64,000 nt of DNA from Nemopilema nomurai (lineage: Eukaryota; Cnidaria; Scyphozoa; Rhizostomeae; Rhizostomatidae): positions 1,181,731 through 1,245,730 of the forward strand of contig ML133442.1 of NCBI GenBank assembly GCA_003864495.1. The letters are read 5' to 3'. Position numbers and translations under genes: made by a program. The stretch's first letter is position 1. Each line of letters starts with the position of its first letter. The notes beneath the pieces were generated by a model, which saw only the letters and a program-made list of their open reading frames with translations, searched no databases and was not told the DNA's origin. Shown piece after piece: positions 12,901 to 24,250 of this stretch.

Positions 12901-15711
12901 TGACTGGCGTATATTAGTGATAAAAATCAAATCACCTGTTACATCATAGTGTACACCTCGCAATTTTCTAGAGCCCTGACTGTTGCTTTCTGCATAGCCA
13001 AAGTTCTGAATGAGGAAACAGAGAGATTACATAGGGTTACAAAAAGATGCTAGCAACTGACCAGACCCTTGAAGAAACTAGTCAGGCTAGTTCTTGGGAT
13101 CAATGAGATGGAAATGCGTAGTAGTACAATTACAATCAACTTCTGCATATCCATACTTTAAAAGCCAATTAAAGCACCAGACGTCTTAGAATGTGTCAAA
13201 ATCTACTTGTCATGGTCAAACTTATAACACTATACTGCAAGCAATAAATACTTGATACTGAAGAAAAAGCTTCTAAAATGCTTGCAAGTATCTAATGAGT
13301 AAAAAAATTTTCTTCAACCTAAGATTGCTTCAAAGTTTTACATCAGACGTTGTCAAACAAGAGCTCTTTATACACGTAGCATATTGTTCTGTACCACCAA
13401 CAGATTGGCATAGTTAATGTAATTACATAAAAAGGTATCCACTTTTCATCGCAACAAAATAGTCTTAAAGTCCCAAGCTCATTTGTTGAGTAACAAGCGC
13501 ATCAGCATTCGATACTAGGAAAACGTTGCTTGCTTTTCTCTTTTCCAAGTAACTTGGAAGCGAGAACATACAAGAAGCGCTTTTGGTGAGCAGAAGTAAC
13601 GATTATCGTAAAAAAGAAAATGCTAACCAGATTTGAAATTCATTCTAGCATAATTAAGGTGGAAAGTTTTTAGTTTTTAGAAACTGTTTGATAAGGGCCT
13701 TCTCTTTTTTCGTTCTCTGATCCATGCAGCTGAAAATTTGACTAGGCCGACACATCGGAGCTATTGTTCATTCACACTAGAAACACCAATACCCGACGAA
13801 ACAAAAACAAGATTGAGGCTGACCTTTCGCTGTTCACTAAAACAAGGTCAAGGCTGACCTTCAACTGTTTACTAAAACAAGGTCAAGGTTGACCATTAAC
13901 TGTTCACTAGAACAAGGTCAAGGCTGACCTTTAACTGTTCACTAAAACAAGGTCAAGGTTGACTTTTAACTGTTCACTAAGGCCCCGTTTACACGAGAGT
14001 AAAAGGAACGGATCCAAAAGATCCGGATCTTTTAGGTACAATATGGGTACGATGCAAAAGCGTTTACACGAGATCGGATCCTAAACTATAAAGCGTTTAC
14101 ACGGGAACGGACCAAAAGCAAATCTCTCTTTTTAAGCATGCGCAATGACAAGGTGATTGTTAATTTTCAATTTGGTGGTCTCGTTTCACTGCCCGATGTA
14201 TCCACCCGTTTACACGGCGCCGACGAAGGAACGGATCCAAATGGATTCGCTGTCTAATCGTACCCAAAAAGGTACGGGTCTCTCCAAGAAAAGATACGGA
14301 TCCTACCGTGCCCGTGTAAACGCAAGGCCTATCGTAACCAGTTTGGGTACGGATCTATGCGGATCCGTTCCCGTGTAAATGGGGCCTAAAACGATATCAA
14401 GGCTGACCTTTCGCTGTTCACTATTAAGCAGGTTCCATCTTCTTGCTGCAATATGATATGCGTCATCTTCACTGGCGGTTGGATACTCAGCCCTTATGGC
14501 ACTGAGAACCTATAAAGACATAAGGCACATTGATCAGCCGACTGGCGAGTATATTCACCCCATTGGTCTTTGCTACCAATTCAGTCATTCGTCAATGTCT
14601 ACCAAAGCATCAGGAATAAAATCTCTTTACCAATTGACATGTACCCAGTTTTCTAGAAAAGGGGTAGGGGCAATATTACTTGGACCCGGTGCCTGAACAA
14701 GGTTCGCCTGATAGGAATTATCCTATTCCGTTACAGAAGAGGCAGAGGCCAGTGGCTGGGAAGGAGACTTTCATTGAAAAATTCTCGCAGCTCCCGGTAT
14801 TACTCCCAAAGTCTAGACCATGCGTAAGCCAAAGGTTTTAACTTCTCGAAAATATCCAACCCTCCTTTACTGGTAATCGCAATAAAGTATTGCGCAGTGC
14901 AAACATCTTTATAAAAAAGATCTGTTTAAGCAGGATTCTGTTGACTTATGTCGAGACGACCAGATAAGATAATTTAAGGTATAAAGACATTATGACAACT
15001 TTAATAGCAGGTTGGGAGCATGAATTGTAGAGTCTTTCAGAATTTCACAGAAAACAAATATAACCCAAGAAAGGCCCACCCATAAAGCTGTCTTTGCATT
15101 TGCACGATTTGGAAAAATGCTAGCAAACCAAGTAAAGACGGTCTTGAATCCTCAAGAGGCTTCTTAATTTTCATACTTTATAACAGACGAGAAGAATAAT
15201 TGCATAAACATCAACAACAACAATTAGAAGCTTCATTCCGACCCCGTTTATCGACAAACCTGGTTGACCAATAGCTTAGTCATCTTTTAAACGCAGTTGA
15301 TTGTGACTGCTTTAGTTCCTTTCAAAAACAGGTAAATCATGTGCCGTAGACCTCCATCACCGGTTCACCAGAAGGTGGACACAAGAACTGCGGTTGGTAC
15401 CAGTCAAAACATTATTGAAGTTGAAAGCGCCACCGGTTACATGCTTGTGTGTACAAAGAGCTGAGTTTGAGGATGACCTATTAGCATATGTTTTAGGGTC
15501 TACATTTGATTGTTAAGTTTGTTTTCAAAAAGACGGTTTCAAATCATAACTTGAATAAAGCTCCTTTTGTCAACCTAAAAAAACTATTTTCCATCTTAAT
15601 TTAAGAAGAAACATTTGTTTGCTCCTTTCTTTTCAGCATCACTGGGAAATGGAAAAAGGCCCAATAGTGGTACTTTGGGGAATGATGATGATCATGATGA
15701 TGATGATGATG

Positions 15712-15743
<32 letters not shown>

Positions 15744-16969
15744 GGTTAGAAAATGATGATGATGATGATCAGAAAGTTGATAGAAAATCATTTCCTTATC
15801 ACTTCCTTATTGCTAAGCCAGAAATAGAACCATGCTTACTATCAACAGGCCTAGTAAACTATGAATAGCTTCATAACTGCTTGCAAGGTGACTTGGAAAT
15901 CTTAGGGAGTTTGAAAGGTTGTCAACCACAATAGATAAAAGGGGCAATAGGTACAAGGGGCTTTAAATGGGCCTCTAATTATTTAAAAGTCAAAAATAAT
16001 TAATCAACTACTAAATTGCTACCTATGCTCACAATATGTGACAAAATTGAATTCTCCAATGACATAGCTTCTAACAATGATGAGAACTTCCCCTATAGTC
16101 CATTCTCAGATGAATTACATTCCTGGGAAATCAGTAAATTGGCGAGAAAACCCCACTTAATGAATAACAAACATGTAATAGTTTTGCATCCCTACCTGAT
16201 CTCTGAATCTTTCAAATGGGCTCTTTCTATTTGATGACCATATACTATTTTCTTGCTGACTCTGTGCTACGTCATTGCCATCATAAATTCTCCCCACTGA
16301 TGAACACACCATGGAGGGGTATGTGGGCTACAAAAGAAGCAATGAAATTTCAACTCATCAAGGTTTTTGTTCCAAATTAGAGCTTAAAAATAGTAATTGA
16401 TATTTCAAATTTTCATGTGATCATACCATGAAATCTAACTGTTGAGATATAAAAAGAAATACCAGTGAAGTTTTGATATGATCTTAAAAAGACAAACTGC
16501 CTCTACAACTTCTTGTATTTTACAAAAGGATACAGCTAGATTCAAAAAATAAATTTATGGTCTTACTGATGTTGCTTGCACTGTCTGAATAGAGCTTGCT
16601 ATGCCAGTTGCTTCTAAAGTTGATGAACACAAATCATTTTCCACAACTAAATTATCTGTGAAAGAAAGAGTCAGGTTTGTGAATACTTTCTTGGCAGGTT
16701 TTGGAAGGCACAGGAACAAAGTAAAACTATACTTTATACTTAGATTTACACTTTATTCATAGTCTGCATTGTATATATAATGAACTTAATGCTTTAATTA
16801 TTGTCTACACACATTGAATGGATTGAAAATCTTAAGGCTAAATTTTAAGCAATTATCCCTTACCAACTGGTTCAGACTTTATTACAACTATGTCTCCTAA
16901 TCCATCACAGCTTTGCAGAGGATTTTCGCTGCCTTCTTTATCATCCTCCTCTGGCATATCTCTTTCCAT
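77..16969 (-). CDS. SCMH1-like (Scm): Sex comb on midleg (Scm/SCMH1/SCML2-like) Polycomb protein, 15 coding exons
   Basis: Seen: coding exons, in gene order, 16969-16864, 16655-16567, 13005-12936, 12004-11501, 11151-11057, 10763-10529, 9019-8931, 7926-7695, 5680-5653, 5305-5219, 4941-4850, 4569-4396, 3588-3217, 976-870, 214-77. All junctions are AG/GT and every phase matches. The sum is 2418 nt (805 codons plus stop). The start is ATG at 16969 (begins MERDMPEEDDKEG); the stop TAA is at 77-79. Domain order: FCS zinc finger (about residues 108-150), MBT1 (about 263-370), MBT2 (about 373-475), basic linker, SLED (about 543-650), Ser/Thr linker, SPM-type SAM (about 735-803). Known of the family: Scm is a chromatin-bound Polycomb silencing protein that links PRC1 and PRC2 through SAM polymers, with MBT repeats binding mono/dimethyl-lysine. 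Vertebrate SCMH1/SCML2 have the same MBT-MBT-SLED-SAM order; the N-terminal FCS finger matches insect Scm. The linker exons at 4850-5680 are the least certain because only phase and splice sites support them. Confidence 0.9.
3217..4569 (-). other. Scm exons 12-13: SLED domain and following linker
   Basis: Exon 4569-4396 starts the SLED (DUF3588) domain with GCNPGPYLNPKKVSLIPSAY and ends GFLKPG. Exon 3588-3217 continues RGNVVINAVADGVVYNCYLS and DNLRCCTNLVSG. The junction rebuilds one Gly codon (G/GC). SLED domains bind double-stranded DNA in SCML2. The second exon continues into a Cys/Ser/Arg-rich linker with the basic run FPKRKRRNSG, a possible nuclear localisation signal. Confidence 0.88.
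7695..9019 (-). other. Scm exons 7-8: MBT repeat 2
   Basis: Exon 9019-8931 gives the arm (YSEYIKKALISAELAPMSAF). Exon 7926-7695 gives the barrel (FTTGMKLEAVDKKNP, then VRIEFDGAKGTGYWTHYNDR and LFQAGWCFNNGYPLQPPG). The aromatic residues in YW and GWC are those expected for a methyl-lysine cage. The reading frame is closed upstream of 7926 by a TGA, which supports the CCAG/GAG acceptor. Confidence 0.9.
9195..9530 (-). repeat. Possible tRNA-derived SINE fragment
   Basis: On the plus strand GGTAGGCAAGTGGGTAAGGC resembles a pol III A box, and GGGTTGATCCC, 35 nt later, is one base short of a B box (GGTTCGATCC). A GC-rich body follows to about 9450. It is not a tRNA: the arms do not fold and a B-box C is missing. 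Strand is uncertain. It lies in Scm intron 6. Confidence 0.35.
10529..11151 (-). other. Scm exons 5-6: MBT repeat 1
   Basis: Exon 11151-11057 encodes the MBT arm with FNWVNYLKQTSSASAP and LSCFRQ. Exon 10763-10529 encodes the barrel: NLFKVGMKLEAKDPRN, then RLRLHLDGCARSEDIW and DIQPVGWYEGNRGSLQKPKG. The GMKLEAKDP and PVGW landmarks are diagnostic for MBT repeats. The two exons join in phase 0. Confidence 0.92.
11501..12004 (-). other. Scm exon 4: FCS zinc finger plus Ser-rich linker
   Basis: The exon opens with an acidic stretch, then GRCTWCKSYGSL and, about 20 residues on, YCTGLCSKQCFEQAA. This gives a CxxC...CxxxC pattern with the Phe-Cys-Ser-like core of Polycomb FCS fingers. Such fingers bind RNA or DNA non-specifically in Scm and Polyhomeotic proteins. 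The rest is Ser/Pro/Arg-rich and unstructured. Only one finger is visible here, whereas Drosophila Scm has two. The acceptor was placed at 12005/12004 because that alone joins in phase (G+AG = Glu) to the 70-nt exon at 13005-12936. Confidence 0.88.
13801..14425. repeat. About 36-bp minisatellite, split by a MITE
   Basis: Copies of a unit containing CAAGGTCAAGGCTGACCTT and AACTGTTCACTAAAA run from about 13801 to 13980. After the 406-bp MITE, one more copy (ATCAAGGCTGACCTTTCGCT) follows at 14396-14425. It lies in the Scm intron 2. Confidence 0.88.
13981..14386. mobile_element. 406-bp MITE of the GTTTACACG family, TAA target duplication
   Basis: The left end GGCCCCGTTTACACGAGAG and right end CCCGTGTAAATGGGGCC are inverted repeats; inside are further GTTTACACG copies and GGATCC boxes in both orientations. 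TAA lies directly outside each end (13978-13980, 14387-14389), as with PIF/Harbinger-type insertions. It has interrupted the surrounding minisatellite. Confidence 0.85.
15681..15769. repeat. Compound microsatellite (GAT)n(ATT)n
   Basis: A GAT/GATCAT tract switches to about 12 ATT units, then GAT again. Located in Scm intron 2. Confidence 0.95.
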
Positions 16970-18069
16970 TCCGGGCTAGTCTTTGAAAAATTATGAATTA
17001 AAACTATTTGTCATTTTGACTATATTGAGGCACAAATGAACATTAGAAAGAATCAATTTACTTGGAAATCAATAAAAAATTCCTTGTGGTCAAAATTCTG
17101 TACATAGAATTTTGCTGCACTAAAATAGTTTCTGCTGAAAATAAAAAATAAACAGGGGAACCCCTGTTCCAAGCACAGTACAGGTGCAATACTACCACTG
17201 TCAAGTTTCAATTATTGCCAAGTTGCATCATCATCAAATTTGAAGCTTATCAAAGAGCAGGGAACTACGAAGCCTTCTCTCCATGAAGTATGTTTATTAT
17301 TTAAAATATTCTCCAATGTCTTCTGTGTAAATGCAAAACACTTGGCTAACATCTAAACATTGGATTATCATGTCAAATTCTTCTTCTTGGATAATGAAAA
17401 CCTCCCATCCTTCTGTTTTCTATTGGCTTTCTATCAACTTGCACATTTCAGAAATGAAATCTTGTGTGAACTGTAGTTTTTTAATTATGACATGGAAAAA
17501 ACTCGGATAACCACAGGTTCCTGGCGCATTTCAGTGTCTAAAGGGCACCAGCCTAAACAAACGCCTTAATGAGACTACAAAACTCACGGAACGAGGATAT
17601 TGGTACAGTATTCTGCTTGAAAACTTTGACAGATCTCACGAAGGCTAACATCAGATGCATTTGATAAGTTATGAACATCTCGTCTGTATAACAGCGTTCA
17701 CAAAAACTACATATTTTAATTTGTTAAACAGGACATGGTGCCTGCTGTATATCACAGGCGAACACCATTGACCATAAATCTCTTGGCTACAACTACTTTT
17801 AATCAAAAGATGATTTCTAACTCCAACGAATAATTTATAGGCTCCTCACAAAAATTATATCATTCTTCTTTTATAAATACTACCACAGTCACAGTGTGGA
17901 TTTTTTTGGTGAAACTTAAAATTGGCAAAAATAGTGTGATTATTCTATTAAAAACACGACTGTTTCCAAGTTTTCAAACTAATTAGGCTTTTTGCAAGTC
18001 CCTGACGAAATATGAACTAAGCAGCCTATTTTGATAAATACCCATACAGTAGAGTAAAAATCTACAAAC

Positions 18070-18200
18070 CTTGCCACATGCCCTCAAAACAACACGAGCG
18101 TCGCACGCGCCACTATTGCATAGAATAGGCTCCCTCGCAGCAACAGAATGACGGCTTGATCGTCACAGCAACCATGACAGCAATATGGCGCAGACCTCGG
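18070..18200 (-). promoter_or_regulatory. Candidate non-coding first exon and core promoter of Scm
   Basis: On the minus strand this GC-enriched stretch ends with GTGGCAAG followed by GTTTGT, a usable splice donor at 18070/18069. Near its 5' side (18181-18189) it carries GCCATATTG, close to the CCAT core of YY1/Pho sites that often lie at transcription starts. There is no long open frame. Assigning it to Scm rests on strand, position and the donor only. Confidence 0.35.
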
Positions 18201-18321
18201 AATTCTACAGTTCTGGTAGCCAAAATTGCTTACCTGTACATCCTTGCCTTTGCATAATAATCTTAATCGATCCTTATTTGCAGCTCTGACTACCTATGCT
18301 AAACGATATAACGCAGCATAA

Positions 18322-18345
18322 TTTTTTTTTTTGGGGGGGGGGGGG
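18322..18345. repeat. Homopolymer T-run followed by G-run
   Basis: About eleven T followed directly by about thirteen G. Length is likely to vary between individuals or assemblies. Confidence 0.9.
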
Positions 18346-18629
18346 ACTTGCGCTTCTCAGTCAAACTGCTTCCAGTGATATCTCTATAACCAATTTGAGA
18401 AGACCCAGCGATATTTTTCGGCAGAAATGGAGTACATTTTATTGATATAATTACAAATCACCGAGGATATTTTTTCTGGTTGAAAGCAGAAACCTCTTTA
18501 CTTTCCTGATTTTTACTTCGGTAACAGTATTAAGCCAAGGTATCAACAGTTTTGAGAGAATACAAACAACTTTCAATAAGAAATTTATAATAAGTAGAAA
18601 GTCAAGAGTCTGACTCCTACGATATAACG

Positions 18630-20745
18630 ACCGTCGACTCGTCAAGGTGGCCCACATGCTAGCTAGTTTCTGCACTGGTGTCTTGTCAGTAACATCCTTC
18701 TCACGTGCGATCAAAATCAATTGTTCTGATCATTCACCCTGCATTTCTTGGTCTGTTGAGTGTTTTAACCAGTTTCTGTTGAATGCTCTTTCATCAGCAG
18801 CCACTGTCGCTGGTGCCGTGAGTACAAAGAGATGTGTCCTGTTTGCTAGAAAAAAAACTTACTTGCGATTATAAGCTGACAACAAAGCTTCTGCAATGAC
18901 GTTTCCCTTAATTTCATAAATGCATGGAAAGCCTGTATATCAGATTTCAGAGACACATCGGGTCTGAACGCAACGACTCTTCTTCTCTAATGTCCAAACA
19001 TTCGAGCAATGGCGTGAAAGTCGTGCGGCAGTTGCTGGGTACATCGACGTTAAAAGGAACCTGGGAGTCAAGTATGGCTTTGAATGCTTTGCGAATGAAT
19101 GAGACCATGTCAAATCCAGTGCAAGATCCATCAAATCTAGCGGTCTTCGGAAGCGATGGTGCCGATATTTCTTTGATGCTTTTCATGACCATTATTCCTG
19201 CAATTAAGTCAAAACGGGATAATTTTGCGAGCAGGCGAGTGGCTGTTGTTCTTGCTTTGGCATCATTAACCTCGTCCAAGTATTCTAGGCTTCTTCTCAT
19301 TGCATCGCAACAGTTCCATACGGCTCTGATTGATTCAGCACGGAAAGTCATCTAGTTTTTGATAGGCTCTTTAGCATCAATGCATTTTCTACGGCCATGC
19401 AAGAAAGTGATTCATCCAGAGGTGTCACTTGCATGTTCCCACTAGAAAAAGAGACGTAAACGAATTCAAGAACGTTGTGAAATGATCTAAAATGATTGAG
19501 CTTGCCAGACAATGGTGCTCCACGGCAGTGCTTTTGTGGTGTGCTAGAAATGGTATGTAAGGAACCGTTCTACCAAGTTGATCTTGCAGTTTTCTTTTCA
19601 CGCCATTAGACTTCCCAGACATAGCAGCTGCGTAATCGTATCTCTGAAGACAGTGGTCAGCCGGTTCCAGTCTGTGTTTAACTACCAGGGTATGAATAAT
19701 TTCTCCAGCTTCACCTTGTTTATCCCTTTCTTCACCGAGAGAAATTAAGCGCTCTCCATGCTCACCTCCCACGTCCACAAACCTGCAAGCTATGGCTGAT
19801 CTATCTTTATGAGACACATCAGGTCTAGTGTCAACCATACTGGAGGACATCCCTGCCTTTTGTATTCCATATATGACGCGTTTTCTGACCTCTGTTCCTA
19901 TTATCTTAATGAACTCGCTTTGAGATATTAAGAGCTTGGGTAGGAAACATGACAAGGTTGGAGGTGGGTACTGTCAAGCCAAAACCTTAGATCAGAGCAG
20001 TGCCTTGCTCAAAGATGGACCTTTTGACGGATATTTCCACCTTCATCAGTTCCATGTCCTCGAAATGCCAGACTATGACGTTCAAGCGTTTTAATGACAT
20101 CCAGAAGAATTTCTTGATCCAGATGGATGTATGCAGCTTACTGTTCTTTGCTGAAAATAACATCAATATGATCCGACAATTTGGCAAATTCTGCTTACGA
20201 TAAGACTGCACTTATGTAGCTTTTTGTGGAAAAGTGCTTAGCTAGCTTTTCTTGTGTTTGAGTGCAAACACTTTTGATTTTGTGCCCGGATCGGAGACCT
20301 CCAATAACCCATGCATTTTTTGCATTCTCGTGACATAGATCATGTGCAAATAATGAGAAACAAAACAGAATGCAGCATCTTTTGTTAAACTATATTCAAG
20401 GGTGGGCACTCTTGAAACCAAGCTGGATTGAAGCGACAATGCTGATGACTTTCCTCTGATTTGCTAGTATCTTTGCACGGATACCGGTCCAGAATGGGTT
20501 GGTGAGGTGAACATTCTAAAAGATATTGCTTCTGACCCGAACAGAGATCTGACAATCTTTATCCAGGGTCCAAATATGACATTCGATCTAACATTCTGAT
20601 GTCTTAGGATCTAACAGTAATAGTTACACGTGAGCTCTCCAGCTTCTATAAGACTGCTAAAGACGCCTTCAGCACACTTTCTGCTGATTCTTTAATCTGC
20701 GATGATATTTTAATAAACTTTATTCAGGAAATCTTCTTGGATAGG
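18630..20745 (-). pseudogene. Decayed hAT-superfamily transposase (TTF-finger/DUF4371/hATC type)
   Basis: Seen on the minus strand, in order. At 20500-20250 is a TTF-like region (FNPAWFQE and, one frame away, LEYSLTKDAAFCF). At 19955-19425 is the transposase core (MVDTRPDVSHKDRS, GEHGERLISLGE, YDYAAAMSGKSNGVKRKL). At 19351-18950 is a helical insertion (FIRKAFKAILDSQ). At about 18815-18640 is the C-terminal hATC-like block (APATVAADERAFN, then LILIAREKDVTDK). The order and motifs match TTF-type or ZMYM1-like hAT transposases. Frameshifts and stops separate the blocks (for example before LEYSL and after QEMQGE), so it is not a working gene. Terminal repeats were not found. A domesticated host gene that later died is an alternative. 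Confidence 0.72.
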
Positions 20746-21162
20746 AAATGACAGTCACGTTCTCAATGTCTTTGCTAATGTCATCACATGCGGACAGTTT
20801 GGCGTTTAGAAGCGAAGCTTTCTGGCGCAGTACAGCAAGTCGATATCTCCTTCGAGTTTGTCACCAGTGCACTCACCTTCCTCGCCTGTGCACTCGTTCG
20901 CCTTTTTATTCTAAAATAAGAAAACAAATTTTAGAAGATGTACTTGATAGATGTTTATATATGCAATGTTTTGAATAAATTAACATATTTTACGTAACAG
21001 TACTTGGAGCTAGTTGTAGAGCACGAGGCGATGGAGCAGAACGTGCAGTATGTGAGCACACGATTAGGCCCTTTTAACAACATAACAATATACACAGTAC
21101 ATCTTTGAAGTCCAATCTGATTGGATACCAAGCTATCTTTAAATACAGCCCTTTCCCATGTG

Positions 21163-21375
21163 TTAAGCACTAATGTAAAAGTAAATGTCGAAAGACACTT
21201 GCTTTTCTTTTTCAGGAGGATCCTCTTCCGATATTTCCAGTTCATCTTCACTCCTGGCCTTCTGTTCATCTTCAATCCTGACATCAGAATAGTCTTTAGC
21301 AATATCTGTCATTTCTGTCACGTCTGCTTTTCCTGGTGATTCAGTTTCCGTGTTTGCATTACTGCTGGATACCAG
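21163..21375 (-). CDS. Isolated acidic exon (hypothetical, possibly terminal)
   Basis: On the minus strand a good acceptor (poly-T then CAG) at 21376-21378 opens a 70-codon frame rich in Glu/Asp/Ser (includes SEDELEISEEDPPEKEKQ) ending at TAA 21163-21165. Shadow frames on both strands do not explain the acidic composition. It lies 5' of the hAT relic on the same strand and could be the N-terminal region of that transposase gene, or part of an unrelated gene whose other exons I could not identify. Confidence 0.3.
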   Translation of the reverse strand: MVSSSNANTETESPGKADVTEMTDIAKDYSDVRIEDEQKARSEDELEISEEDPPEKEKQVSFDIYFYISA

Positions 21376-21389
21376 CTGAAAAAAATAAT

Positions 21390-24250
21390 TTTTATCAGCA
21401 ACTTTCTTTTACTAAACCTGCCCTTTGCAGACTCTACTGGATAGGTTGCATATAGTCCAGTTTGCGTATTGTTTCTAGGCGTTTGTATTTTAACTTGAAA
21501 ATTTGATGCATCTTGACAAGCTTACAACTCCAAGATCCTGGCCGAAGTTTCTTTTCTTATTAAAACATAAAATTTATTAAAATCAAAGCACAATCCTTTT
21601 AATTAGAAATATTCTTTTGTAAAAATAGCCTATCAAATTAAATTAACTAACGATCGCTTGTTTCTTTCGCTGTGCCAAGACAAATAGATTTGCTATCACA
21701 TCCACCTTTCAAAACCAACAATCTTGTTTTCCTTCATAAGTGCAGAATGCTTTCTTTTATTTTCTGTTGCCAGGTGATCGTCTTCAAAATTCACCCTGCA
21801 AACATGGCATCTTGCGTTCCTTCTTTTTCTCTTCCGCTTTGCAATCGCTTCGCTACTCTCCGTTGCTCTATCACCGTTGTAAACTAGGCCAATTGTTTCT
21901 GAATCAAAACGAAGCTATGAGAAAACTAGAACAGCAGCAACGTGGATACAAGACTCACTTTCTATGTTTACAAAGTAAGATCCTCTCTTTATAATATGTG
22001 GACATTAGTTATGGGATTTAATTTACTTCCCAATTATTCATTATCGCCTCCATTATCAAAACTACCTACCTTCCACCTTGAATTATCAATGGCAAGGCAA
22101 GCATACAGGTTACCATTGTCAACATGCGATCATTGAAGCAGTAGGGTACTTTCGTGTGAGGCATCCAGAAATCACGGTATTCTAACAGCAAATTAGTCAG
22201 TCCGCCTCATGTATCCTAGCAATTAAAATAAAGTCAGGGCGGTTCCTGTTATGGCAGTTCCTTGTTTTGTAGCTTCAGCTGTGAGTATTGTTTTTGAAAC
22301 GTTGTTAAGTACCTTGGATACTCAGAGTCTGTTTGGGCTCGGACCGGCTTCTTTTTGTGGTCATGATTAAAAGTGGTCCGGATCAAAAGTGGTCCGGATC
22401 AAAAGTGGTCCGGATGGGCTTTCGGTTTACACCAATCTTAGCTACCCATAGCAGCTCTGGTCCGGCAAATAGAGGGATCCAAAGTGACCCGGATCCGTGA
22501 GAGCCCTGTCTAAAATGACATTCTTGGTACAGTTTTCAAACCTTGGCACGTGTGCACCGGCCAAATTGGAACAGATCGGAACAAACAATGAAGCAAAAGC
22601 AAAGCGTTGGCTGGCTTATTGGTTGCAATTTAAGCTTTGTTAATTAGCTGCAGTAACAAAACATAATTGCTGTTATGTATTGAACTATGATAATAACTTT
22701 AAGCTCAAAATGTGGCAAGTTAACATAAGTACTGCACAGATGAGAGGTGAGTTTCGAATTTTCAAAACATGAACGAGGGTAAAGAGCGTTGCTTCATTGT
22801 CTTTTCGCATGTTGGCCTTGACAGTCTCTCTATCTCCAAATCCTTTACATAATGCATAACTTATTTCTGTATTTTATAATCACACCATCATTGTTTGGTA
22901 AACCTTTGTGTTCTTGTGAGCGTGTGAAAATAGGTGACTACAATCATGTCAACAATGCATGTTCAGAATGTGCCAAAGTTGCATGCAGAAAGCAGTGTTT
23001 AGAATAACGATGAAATAAGATCATGGAGAAATAAATAGAAAAAAAAAAATGAGTACATGGAGAAAAGTTGAAGATAAAGTTTAGAAAGCAAAGGAAGCTA
23101 AAAGCCAATGGCCAGAAATATTTGTCTGGAGGGACATCGACAAATGGGGCACAAAGGTAACATAATGGACAATGTGAGGGGCAGCAGCATAAACGAGGAG
23201 AAGACCAATGCGAAGATGGGAAGATGGTACCAAGGAAAAGGCAGGAATTAAATGAATGCAGGTGGCATAAAATTTTCTTGGGTTGAGGCATATGGAGGCG
23301 GAGATCATACAACATTACGGACTGACTGAGAAAAGGTGAAACGGTAGAAGAGTAAAGGAGAAGAAAATTAGAATAAATGAACTGAAGAGGAAATAGAATA
23401 CAATTTCCTTCCGATGTGAAACTTGAATGCAAATATAGGGAGAAGGGATATGTATTGATCAGAAGAGCGGATAGGCTAAAAATATGAAGAAAGTTAGAAA
23501 AACGAATATGGAAGAGAGGAGAAATGGTAGCGCATATGTAAACACAGTCTACATTTTGCTCCTAGGACTTTCCAGGAGAGACTAGTATATTAGCTAATGA
23601 CAAAATGCAAATGTTTATCAAATAAAGTCAGCACGAAGTGCAATCTTAAATACTTTGATATATTTCATTTACTTTAGAAAAGCCTTTGCGGTGCCATTTA
23701 GCGTTTGACATCATAGTCAAAAGAGGCTAATCATGAACTATTAACTATGTTAACATTGACTTTCAGATGACATGGATCAGGAAGTAATGACCCACTTTTC
23801 AATAGATTAGTTTAATAGCATCGTCATCAATCAAAATGCATCTAATTAATGCATGGCTTTAGTAAAAAATAATTCTTTTACACCATAAATAAAACGGATT
23901 CTGAAAGAATGTTCCGTACTGCAGTGCAAAGTTTAAGAACAGGCAGATGAGCAAAGGAATGACTGTAAAGTCAAACAAATAAAGCATAAAGTTGCCAACT
24001 TGCAACATCCTATCATGCCACTAAATAGCTCTGCAGCTATGCAAATAATAGAGCATTTGCGCATGCCCGCCAAACCCGGAACGAATTGCCAGCAAAGGGA
24101 GAAAACTAGAGTTTGACTGCTGTTACTGCAACGTGGTATGCATTGCTACGAAACCAGAGATAGACTGCTAGAATCATTAAACAGCTGTTGATGATGCGAA
24201 GGCCACCTATTTAAACATTCAACACGGAAATAGGATCATTAGATACAGAA
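21390..24250. other. Intergenic stretch between hAT relic and glycosyltransferase-like gene
   Basis: No convincing exon. It contains the 16-bp tandem repeat at 22365-22415, GGATCC/CCGGATC-rich sequence resembling a broken GTTTACACG-type MITE (22330-22510), and a purine-rich plus strand at 22980-23520 that produces a long but composition-driven open frame on the other strand. Confidence 0.5.
22365..22415. repeat. 16-bp tandem repeat, about 3 copies
   Basis: The unit GATCAAAAGTGGTCCG is repeated at 22381-22396 and 22397-22412 with a variant copy just before. It lies in a CCGGATC-rich patch that resembles the subterminal sequence of the MITE at 13981-14386. Confidence 0.85.

Larger units (their letters stand above)
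16970..18450. other. 5' flank of the Scm gene, including a candidate non-coding first exon
   Basis: No protein-coding gene was seen. The start codon exon is preceded by an AG acceptor-like site close to 16985. The 18.07-18.2 kb part is GC-richer than its surroundings and is listed separately. A T-run followed by a G-run (18322-18345) marks the end of the tract. Confidence 0.4.

Noticed and set aside
22944..23432. 162-codon minus-strand open frame
   Set aside because: It results from a purine-rich plus strand; no domain, signal or splice context, and composition-driven residues (Cys/Phe/Ser/Leu).
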